DNA from: Phoronis australis
Lineage: Eukaryota > Phoronida > Phoronidae
DNA length: 62,000 nt
Direction: 5' to 3'
Assembly (NCBI GenBank): GCA_002633005.1
Contig: NMRA01000426.1
Location: 206,506-268,505 of the forward strand
Under the pieces are notes generated by a model. That model saw only the letters and a list, made by a program, of their open reading frames with translations. It had not been told where the DNA came from and did no database searches. Shown here one piece after another: positions 12,001-24,000 of this stretch (positions within the stretch are counted from its first letter, which is position 1; every line of letters starts with the position of its first letter). Made by a program: the position numbers and the translations under genes.

Positions 12001-15000
12001 AAATTTTGGATAATCTTATGGCGTAAAGACGATACTAACCAAACTAATTCAATTTCGGACGCCAAGCAGTTTGAAAAATCACCAGCTTTAGTCCAGAATG
12101 AAACCACAGGCGCTTGAGTTTATCTGTTCCTCGATCGCAAATGACGTCACTCAATAAGAAAACATGTTTCTTATATATGGTTATGAGTCATCGGGAAATT
12201 CGAGCGCCTGTGAATGAAACCTGGGAAAATTCCAAGACGCCACGAACTCGCCACAGCGAGTATCAAAGTGAGACAAATATTCCCATGAAATTCGTTTCAA
12301 AAGTTTGTGGTGACTTCCAAACCTGAAATTACTAACAGCTTTCCTAAATATTTTACCTTTGGTTCTCAATAGTTCCGTTTCGTGAAATGAGTGCATTTGC
12401 CACAACAGCAGTCAGCACATATCAAACACGCGCTTAAATAACAACAGGAAGTAAACATCTCGCACGATCGGTGAAGCACGCGCCTCCCGTGTATGCGATC
12501 GCCTGCGTTCTGTCTTTGGTTTCGTCAACCTGAGACTTCCTCAGAATTTTTTTGGTCGCCAAAGGTGACTTGGCGTTAAGCTAAGCGCCAAGCGCTGCAA
12601 TTTATTTAAGCCAATGTTTTATTGCCGAGAATTATATAATCTCAAATGGCAGAAATTGTCCGATGTTATGTTCCTCACAAAATAACCTTATACTAATGTT
12701 CCTCATACAGGCCTCACAAAATAACCTTTGGCTAGACAGTGTTCCTGATAGAGGGGTCACAGAATAACCTTATACCAGTGTTCATGAAGCAAGCGTCACA
12801 AAATAACCTTAGTGTTCCTGATACAGGTGTCTTACGACGACTCAAATACACAAGTTCGCGGTTTCGAGTTGGGCTTGAATAGCACTTAACACGTGATAAT
12901 GGCAGCTTGCATGACTATTTACAGCCACTTTTTGGAGAACTCCCGGGCTTAATACGTGATGTTCGTTTCTAAAATATTATTGCCTAGTCACTGAGTATTT
13001 CTATCGTCATGCGTATGAGTTACCTCACGTGAAGCGCCTGTCACATCCAATAAGATTGCAAAATTCGTCAGATGGTCACATTGGCATTCGACGTGCGTCT
13101 CATTAGAGTGTACTAACGAACATCCTTCTGATGACCAAAATGTGTCTTCTCTTTGTCCACTCCTATACATGCAGCACCAATAAATTACACTCGACATGAA
13201 TTTGTTTCGTTTATTACATAATAACATTAACGCGTATGAAATCAAAAGACCTGATATCGCAGTTATAAGGGTTTAAATTTGAAAGTATAGGCTGTCAAAT
13301 GCAGTCAAGTTTTAACTGATAATCAGTTTGCAGCAGAATATCACGTTCTTATTTTAATATTTAAAAATGATTAGACATTTAAGTTACCTGTGTTCCACAT
13401 CGGTCCAAAAGACACAAGTTGCGTCGACAAACTCTTTGGAATTATTCTTGATAATGTTTTTCTGGAAAACCAGTCTGACTTGGCGGCCATTTTGAAACTT
13501 CAACGACGTCTTCGGCGAACCCAAAGTTGCAGAAATCACTTTGGAGCCCAAGTATTTCGTAGCATTCCTTGCGAAAATCACAACGACGACGCATAAGCAC
13601 GGTGAAAATTAAAGGGAAGATGAAATATCAAATTTATTAGCTTAGAAGAGAGCACCTACCTGCTAACTGGAGCACCTGTCAGAGATTAGCGAAGGAGGCT
13701 GTATTTTACTAGGCACGGAAATTATTAACACGGAGGGCAATGGAAAAGAAACTGCATCTTAGCTGATGAAGACACGTTGACAAGAGCAGTGAGTTGTATA
13801 CTTACAACTATTTGTCGCCATCCTACTCACGTTTTGGGATCTTCCAAGTCATTGGCTAACATGCCTTGTAAAGTCGAGTAAGCTATAAAGACTCCACTAA
13901 ATTTCTCGCCAGCAACATCCTGTTGAAATCCGGACGGAAGGTGAATGGACGCTCCATATTCATCGTACAGGTTACCCGAAGGAAACATAACTCCCGAAGT
14001 TTCTGTGACATGTTTTGTAAACGACACTGCTGTAATGGCTGCAATAAGTAGATGACGTAAATATTTAAGGTATAATCATTTGTTTGCATTACCTGTGACC
14101 CTCCTGTGTACCAATATCGTGTCTTTGATCAGCAACACTCACAGTCTTCGTTGGCCATTTTCACGGCGCTTCAATTTCAATTAACTTTGTTTAGACTCCT
14201 TGATTCATGATATAATAACTAAAACACAGCGCACGGATTTTGTTGTGATAGCTCTGGCCAAAGCAAACAACTTTAAGAAGTCAACCCTACCAAAATAACC
14301 CAAAGGTGCATTTTCGGCCATAATTCGGATTGTGTCCTTTTAAACGTTAAAACAACCGGTCTAAGACGCCAGTTGAGGCCTTTGTAGCTCCCCTCAAAAA
14401 TGAAGAAAATATGGTAAGTTGGTGTTGACGGCAGTTTTGTGGACTAAATGGGAAGTGATTGTCACGAATGGTATCCAGTAATTCCTTGAAGTTGTTTTGA
14501 GTAAACTGAGTCCAGAAATTTGGCCTCAGCTCTTGTCTACTCGCAAACGGATGTGCCGCCATTTTCAGAGCACATCCTCGTTAAGTCTTGAATTCTTGGC
14601 GCGAATCCACGTACTCTTAGACAAGTGGAAATTGTCAAATATCTGGCTGGTAATGACATATTTTAAGCTGAATTTTTGTAATCTAGAGTGAAAGAGCATG
14701 CGGATTATGGTACCTTTCTTGCACCGAAGCAATCTTGAATTTGTGATTTTAAGTTACAAAATAGCCACTTCGCGTTTTTTGGTCATTTTTGGCATCCCGG
14801 TTTTTTTTACAGATGGACGTAGCAAAGTAAAAAGACATGGTTTTGCTGAATTTCTTCATCTTTGAGAAAACCCATAGATAGTACTTTCGGTCACTTATGA
14901 CTTTTTAGGTCTCTTTGAACTGTGTGCAAACAATTGCTTTCATTGATCCAGACCAGAGATAACGTCAAAAAAATCCGCCACTCAAACTGTGGTCCACCAC

Positions 15001-18000
15001 TTTCAACAGCGCATGCGTAGCAGAGAGTACACAATAGCGACATCTACATATATTACCATAAGTGTTTTTCTTTTCTGTCACTTTGCAGCTTTCCACGATG
15101 TCGCACAACAAAAACGCTTCTTGCTCTAGTCCCTCTATCACTTGTAATGCCGGCTGTCTGCGGGCAGGCTGTAACGAAGAGACAAAACAGTGAATAGAAA
15201 ACAAATATAGACCAATTCCGATCGAGGCAATATTGAATCATATAATATATATTCCGAGAGACAGCAAATGCCCTTCCTACGTCCATGCGACCTGATATGT
15301 CCGTGAGATCGATTTATATTTGATTTCGTAGAAGTTTATTTCTTCTGGTTCTTATGTCTCTCATTAAATTGGCATGTTTTACTTGCTTTAATGCACTGTT
15401 ATCGTCTACCCGTTTATACGGATTCTACTACGTCTGGTTTATTAGTTCATGAATAGTGACCTCTGTCGTCTGGGCGGCATCAACTCATAACGGAAGACAT
15501 AGTAATGTGTCTCAGCCAATTAGAGGACCAGAGAGTGAGTGGTGGTGTAATAATACACCTTCTTCATTTCTCTGAAAGCCTGGATATTGCGTTTCCATAT
15601 CGGGTATAAAATGTTAATTGTGCAGTGATAGTCAACAGAAACAGTGATCAATTTTCTTTGAAGTCTACTGTTCTTTTAACGCGGTTTTGACACATTCCTT
15701 TTCTGCTTTCAATATTCTGTGAAAGCAATACTTTCACATTGTGATCGGCTGGTTCGGTTCACCCACGAGGTAACAACACAATTCTTATGCGACAGATTAG
15801 ACAACCTCTCATTACTGAGTACTTACGCCGGAAGGGATGTCAAACCAGGCTTGCGCAGTCAGTGGGGAAAGTAAGGTGTCAGAGACATTAAATACCAGCT
15901 GGAACACAATAGAGGGCGTTATACTTATGCATACTGTTGAAAAACGCTTGATACATGATTGGTTGCTACAGGAAACACAGTTTTCAAAACTTGTTTTGAG
16001 ACTAGGCTTCGACATCGACTCACATCAAAAAGACTACACTGATATAAAGTATTCCTACCAATGAAGCAGCTGATAGACACCAGTTTGATTTATTTGATGG
16101 CATCAATTTTAACATCGGAAGCAAAATGGCACAATCGGGTTTTCGACTAAAAATCGCATGTTTGGGGCTAGACATGGGTGGAGTGACATTTCGAAGTTCG
16201 AGCTTTGACCACAACTATAAAAAGAAATTCTGCAGGTATCAAAGAGATATGTGACATAGCAAAGTCTGATATATTAATAGTAAGCAAACGAGCTTATTCG
16301 TTCCAAGTGCAAAATGTTTTTCGCGCGCTCTTTTACTTTCCCCGACACTGAACATGTTGGAAGTTTCAGAATTAATGCATCGATGTCGGCTCTATGCGTT
16401 ATGCTGTTGTCTGTGTCTACGACTGTTAAACCTCGATCACAAGGTTTTTTGACGTTAACCGAGATTGTGCGCAATAATAAATGTTTGAAGTAAGGGCTGA
16501 ATACACTACAAGCCACTCCGTATAAAGCTTTCAAGCAAAACGTTTAGTCGTGTTTTCAATGAAGCTTACATATGTACGTATGAATGTATGTATGTATGTA
16601 TGTATGTATGTATGTATGTATGTATGTATGAATGTATGTATGCATGTAGGTATGTACGTAGGTACGTATGTATTTTGGTAGCAACCACTCTTTGTTTCTC
16701 CCTTTTCTTTTGTCTTTCGCCTAAAAATCAGGCTACGCATGGCTTACCTTGTTGCGCGAAAATTATACTAATGCTGAAAGGCAGAAAATCCGTCTAGAAC
16801 TCGACGACAAAAGACAGAAATTCCTAGTCTGCTCGAATATACACATAGCAAAAAAATCAGCTTTTGGCTATTCGTATTCACATTATTGAATTTTGGCTGA
16901 AGTCAAAAAGACAAACACCTATGGATTCTTCGAGAATGCAGGCTCCAGTCTACCCATGTAACAATGCTTTTTAGGCCACAAAAACAAAAATTAGGGATAT
17001 TAGTCGGTTGTACGACCAAGAAATACTTAAATCCTTTACTAAAAGTATTTAATCCAGAATAAGTGCATTGTTTATTAAGATTAGAACAAAATAAGTTGTA
17101 AATGCACAGCCTTGACGTACCAACGCATGATGACTTTTTGTTGCGCACACGATTCTCGTGTAAACAAAACCCGTGAGGGCCGTGACGACTCACACATCTA
17201 CTTTCATAACATACAGTTGGCACGCGTGCAAGGCAGTGATCCACAGGGGCTGCATTCAAGCTCCCGCCGTTCTACTGAAGTGTGAACACATATTTTGGGA
17301 CACCTTGTATTTTCTTTTGTATGAATGCAAGTATGTATGCTTGTGAATGTACACACGCATGTATGCACGCACGCACGCGCGCACGCACGCGTGCACGAAC
17401 GCATTCACGCACGTATGTATGTATGAATGAACTGCATGAACCAAAGCGAAATAGTGAAATCAGAACAGCCCTGTTCCTACTTGTAATATCTCTTCCGCCG
17501 TCTCCCGCTTCTTGTCCTCTGTCAAGTTCATCGCCTCTTGCACGTGCTTTTTAATGTTTGCCGCCATTTGTCGGGAGAGGGTGACGATGTCGCCTCCATA
17601 CATGGCAGATACATGTTTTTCAGCATACTTATACAGGACGCTCAATGCTTGTCTCGCCGATTGTCCGAAAGACATGTCAGATATGTCGAAGGACCAAACA
17701 CTCGTGCAGTTTCTGAGATCGGCATATCTTGGCCACCACTTACCGTCTGTATCACAAAACCACCACGCAGCTCCTAAACGCAAACAGACAGCCTACTGAA
17801 TATGACAGTAAAGGAGCATTTCCTTCTAACTCATGTAAAGTTATGAAAAGAGCTAATCAGTTGTATGCCATTGAAGTTACGATATTGCTTGCTATGAATG
17901 CAGTCAGATTCAATTATTAACAGAAAACGAGAGCGCATAAGTATGCAAACAAACGGAAGTGGTTCAAGTTTGCAAGGACGCGCTAGCCTTACTACAAGTG

Positions 18001-21000
18001 ATGGGTTTTGGTGCTTTTTCACCCGAAAAACCGGATGTTGTTGCTTTGATATCATCGTGTGTGTGAGCTATTTTATTGGCTGGTAACCTTCTTTACAACT
18101 TGCAGTTCAGGCAGGGAATTAAAATTGCCCCTTCAACAAACCTAGATACATTTGTGTACAAACATGCGTCGTAGTAGAATCTTTCATGTTAACCAGCCAA
18201 TAACGAGGGTGAGAAAGTCAATGAGCCAATGAAACAATTCATGCTATATGCGTGGCAGCAAGAGTACCCGTGGTGACGGTAATGACATCTTTTGTGACCT
18301 GACAAATGTTTCTGAACGCTAAAAGGCAATAAGGTTCGTGCGAGCACTGATGGGTGAGTGCGAATATGACAAAATATGGCCGGGTCACTGTCTTCAGAAT
18401 CTCTCTTCACGGTAGGCAACTACTGATAGCGAATCTTTTGATGTATTAAAACACTACTGTTCCATTCACTGAACCGAAGAAAAGAGTCGGCGTATCACCC
18501 ATAAACATAATCGAGATAGCTACTGAATTGAATTACCAGCGTTCCCACTGACCCGGATTCACTGCCATCGCAGTAAATATTTAAGGTGAAACGGATTAAG
18601 ACCGCAGAGGTCGAATGTGAAACGAGAACACGGTGAAATTGAATCCAAAATGGAGTAGATCGAAACAATCCTTTAAGTTGCAATCTTATCGGGATTGTAG
18701 TTTCCATTGAAGACCAAGCTTTCTGGGAGTTCATGACACTTTTTACAGCAAAACACACAATGCTAACGCAATCCGATGACTGAGACAGAATGGAACATGA
18801 TATGACGCGAAACTCAGTGACACGCGAACTATCGTCAAACCGACAAAATTTCTTTACTGCGGCAGCCAAATTTATTCGGGTCGATTAAGCATTCCAACAG
18901 ACTAACGCCGTTGGGTTACGACGGTCGCTAACCCCATGGTCCGAAGGGGAGTAAATTTAATATACCATAGTAAATTTAGTCCGGTATTAAATGACCGTTA
19001 CCACTGAAGTTAAGCCACTTGTGCTCAGTAAAGAATGTTACGCCGGGAGAGTAAATGTTCAATGGCATAACAGTTTAGGAACCTGAACTTACAACAGGCA
19101 GGTGTAAAAGGCACTGCAAATTAATGGGTCTGGATTTTCAGAACGCTTTGATGGTAAAGGGCTGTAACTGTAAACTCTCGTAATGTGTCACCCACCTGTG
19201 GTGTTTGTCGGACAGTTGTTCAAAACCCGTCTTCCCGCAAGAGTGAGCGGCCAGTAGATCCCTCGTGCGGTCACTGGTTCACAGTAGACATACCCGGGAA
19301 CACGTGTAGTGTCGCCCAACGAGTGCGACACTGCAGACTTACTTGTGGCAAGCGTCACTTTGGGCGGGCTAATATCTCGGGTAGTCGTGTCTAGTTTGAC
19401 AGTTGAGTGACAAGGGGTCTCACTGCAAGCGGTCGGACACAGGGCAACCGTACAGTTGTGCAATGCGTCTCTAACGTCAGACGTGTTTCTTAATTCGCCT
19501 TTGTCATTTAAATCGTACAATGAATCATTTTTTGTTTCTCTAATTCTTCTTGCTTTAGTCCACGTTCCACGATTAATTCGCCTGTGACCCGGAGTCTTGG
19601 TATGGTTGCGAGCTCTTCCTAATATCGTGGTACTTCCCACTTCGCTTGTTGCTCCTCTTGGAGGCTGATTTTCAAAGTGTCCCCTCTTAGCTGTTATCAC
19701 CAGTTGTTGTGACTGTCTACTGCCGTACCATCCTGGCGTAGCTGATTGTAGGTTGGGCGACCGGGAAATAAATGTCCTCGTGTGCTTGTCTCTGAGTATC
19801 TTTAAAAACTTTTGAAAGTCTTCAGGGACGAGGCATCCTGTGACAGAAATAAGAAATGCGCATACTTCACATGTGAGCTAAACAAGAGTCTGCAGGCTGC
19901 GGTCTGCAGGCTGCTGTCTCCAGGCGGCGGTCTGCAGGCGGCGGCCTGCAGGCGGCGGTCTGCAGGCGGCGATCTGCAGGTTGCAGTTAGAGTTGTACTA
20001 TGAGGTCTTTTGGGAGATACATACACTTGTGAGCATCAAGGGGCATTTTGTATTTCGAGGGGCGTCATGTCCCTATTGTGTCACAGTCCAGTAGGCCTAC
20101 GACAATCCGCCCAGGAAGTCCAAAGTCAGTCCTAAAGAGACACCGCACAAGTTTTCCTCACAAAGGGCCATAAAGTGACCGACAACGATTACACAAGAAA
20201 ATTGACGACTTTGTCCACCTTCTCTAACAAGAAACACGTAAATTGCGGGTAAATTCCACTTAGTACACTACGTTCCACACGTGCGACTTTGGCAAACTGT
20301 AAGTGAGAATAGAGCTATGCGTTCTCAAAGCATTGCCATAACTTCAATTTCGATAGACTAAATAAAACGGTCGCTGGTTGACTGGAAGTCTTCATCAGGA
20401 TATCACATTCCCAATTGGCGGTAAAACTGATCCCTTAAATGAACAGTTTAATAATCCAATTGTTAAGCTAAAACGCACTTATTTGGAAATTTGGAGTTTT
20501 AAATCAGTATTTACTGAACGATTGGCACAGAGTACGGCAAGGGAGATAATTCCAGGTTGCATTATGCATGACAGAACGTGCCAAGCCTGCAGTTGTGGTG
20601 CACCCTCTAGTGAGAGAAAATACATCGAAAAATACAAATCTTACCACGTTATGCATCGAGTACTTTTTTAAAAACAATAAATTTACAAGAAAATGGAGGT
20701 TACCTTCCCTAAAACGCACTAGACACTTTTTGGCACGTAACATTGTAAAACAATTTTGGAACAAACTTCTCACTGAATTGAATTCATCTCAGTGCATGAG
20801 TTATCTTTTAAAATAATAAGTTTTGATTGTCGTCGGGACAGAACGTTGTCAATATTCTAAACCAAGTAAAATACTTAAAGGACTAAGTTTTCTACAAACT
20901 GTGTACGTGTGAATCACTTTTTATTTACCGCTAAGAACTGCCTTCGACAGTAGAGAAATGTTGCCTACAAGACTAAAAATGAATGCCTTCCTATTAGAGT

Positions 21001-24000
21001 AGGACTCAATCGCTGACTTGTTTTTCTCACAGTCTTTTCAAACAACTTTTACTGGTGCGTTTGGAGAGTAAATGACAGTGTAAATTAAGGCTCTATGTTC
21101 AGTAACGCGTTGATACATGCATCTCTCAATAGAGGTGATAGGTAAAAACATGCTGTTAGGGCACACTACAAAATGTAAATGCATCCAACCTTAATAATGC
21201 ATTCGTTATGCTTCTTACCGTCATAACTCGTACATTAACCCTGTTCCTAATTATGTTGATGTACTGTTCATTGTCACCGGTACTCCTGAGTATGCATAGC
21301 CTGTGATGCTGTTAACAATCTTAACTGATTAAACGCATTGAAACGAAAGGAGCGCGTCAATGGCCGTCACGTCCTCCTGAGAGTGGCCACATACAACTCA
21401 TCAGCGAAGTCGCTCAGAGAAAGAAATGACCGTGTTTCAAATCGATCGCTTAAGGAACACCGCTACCCACAAAATTTTGCGTACAATTAGGGCTAAGTAT
21501 TTTTTTTCAAACTATTATCTAATTAAAGTACCACGTCCGTTCCAGTGAGTCATAACGATTTAATAGGTAGCTTAAGCTCACGAAAACAAGAGCAAAGTAA
21601 AGTCAAGCGTCTTCAGTTGTTGACGTTTCCACGCAAATGTCAAATACGTTGGATTGGTTACCATGACAGCAGTATTAATAGTGTGCTGTGTCTCTGCAAT
21701 CAGAAAGTGCGCATTTGGCTATATTTCGACCAATCAACATAATTTACGTCTGTAAATGAGTGACCTTAATTAACTTTAGGGTTGTAACTAATTCAATAAA
21801 ATTAAAATCGTCGATAAACAAAGGTCATTGGAACACATTTGATTTTTTATTAAACTTTGTGAACCATAAACTCCGATATGATTTAAATTTTGTTGAAAAT
21901 TCATGTACCCAACAAGGTGGCCAGCTATATTTCCGGCTTCCATGAACTACACTGTCATATAGAAGAATGGTAGACTCTAGTCAAATAGACTCCCAACGAC
22001 ATCTTTCCACTGTCAGTCACAGTGAAAAGAAGTGATACAAGTTGACAAATGTTGACCACAAAACTTCATAAACATGCTGGCGAAAAACCCTTGAGTATTT
22101 GAATGATTTCCTTTAGCGGCGTCAGTTATAGTTTGCACAGGAATATCTTGGGATTTTTTGTTGTGTTAGCTTATACAAATCAGCTCAGGAGAATGCGAAA
22201 TGGAAGGTTGCGTGTCACACAGATACACAACTGACCACTTTCTTGCTAAAAGAAACGATTCAAGATATAATCACTGTAGTTTCCTGGAAATATGGTACGG
22301 GATGCCTCCTTAATGGCCTAAACTTCTCTTTGTATCTGACTGTTACACAACCTCTTAATTGGCCTTGACAACAAGCTGTTGTAAGAAAAACAAATTAATT
22401 AGTTAGTCATGTACATTCGTAAACAATTCTTCATGAAAGGTTCGTGCAAAAACAAGCATTCAAAGGTTTTCAAAATATTAATTGTTCATAAGGGCATTTA
22501 TAAAAACTCTTATGAGAAAAATTCTAAACTAATAAACGAGTTACTTCTTTTTCGCAAGGCATTCACATGTATGTTTCAGCTACACATGTCCTTCTTCTAG
22601 ATACGCATGTCTAAATATGCATGTAAGCCAGACTAAATTGGACCAAAAATGTCTTTGCCATGAGAACAGTTGGTTTCAACCATTAACGAGCTTAGATACC
22701 CTTGTACATGAATTGAACCGACCACAGTTGAAAGGCTGACCAGACAATGGACGACTTCTGACAACCGTACTACTTAATGATGAGTTGGGAGTGTTATTTT
22801 CTGACGTCATATGGGAACTTTTGTAGGCAACGCACCTAAGTTCCGCGATCCCCTAACTCCATGTACATGAATGAGTATGCACCTATATACGGAATAGCGC
22901 GTTTTCTCGCAACATTTTTCTACTTAAATGTACCGTACAAAGGCGCATGCGCCAAAGCTGGGTAATTGGTTGCACGTCCGCAATTAGGCGCATGCGCTCA
23001 ATTTTTCAATCAAAATGAGCTCACAGAATGGAGTGTATTTTAATCATGCTTACTTTCTTACGGGGTGAGTTTTATCGTGCTGACCCATGAGACTGAATTG
23101 GAGACAATTAGCTGAACTTAGCCATTAGAGATGCTTTGAAGACTGTGTTATGGAGAGTGGAATCTTCAAAATTCTTTGTATAGGAGTTGTGTCTGACTTT
23201 GATTGACAACTCTTCGATACATTCCGTGTTACAGTGAGCGCTACTTTACATGAGCCAAGTTGTCATAATCTTACTTGTCGTGATTTTAAGCACTTTAAGT
23301 CAGTTTTCATGAAACAAGACTTCTGGTCCTCATTTTATGTGAAAATTTGAATATGAGAACCAACGGTGAGGCACGTGCTTACTTGAAACAAAATGTCTTC
23401 CATGTGATAAAAACGTGGTGGTAACATTGACACCAAAGTAACTCATGCAATGCATTTCAGTGTTTCTGGTTCTCACAGGTTAAATTAAAGGCCAAATCAA
23501 ATAAGAATCGACATTAAAATAACGTGGTAAAATGACACTCAAACTCAAAAATTCAGAACACAAGTGAAGTGAAAAATATAAACGTCAAAAAGAAAAATAA
23601 TAATTACAGGTCCTGGACAAAGATTTCTTACATTTAAACATTTTTGTTTCTGACATTTGAATCTCTACTCAGGAATCAGTTCAGAAAAACGTGAGCATTG
23701 GTGAGTTGACCCACATAGCGTCAGGTCAGAGTGCGCCAATGGAATTTTTTGCACCAATGTCGCGGGGAGAACTATTAAAATTATCCCTGCTCACATGGTC
23801 ATAAACGTGACAATGACTACATGAAGAAAACCGGTCTCCAACTAAACAAATGACAAACGACTTTGGCCACAAAAATATAATGGTGGAGGATACCACACAA
23901 GATACCGTGGCTAAGACACTGTCTGAGCTGACTTTTAAGGCTATTGACGACGTGAATTTTTCGTGCACTCCGCTAAGCAGCTTTTAAGAACACAGTCTTC

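Noticed and set aside
16570-17425. CRISPR-like array from the tetranucleotide repeats
   Set aside because: Simple microsatellites without spacers, in a eukaryotic genome.
18495-18869. 124-codon minus-strand frame between GPCR exons 2 and 3
   Set aside because: Exons 2 and 3 join in phase within a continuous HormR motif, so nothing can be inserted; no domain was recognised.
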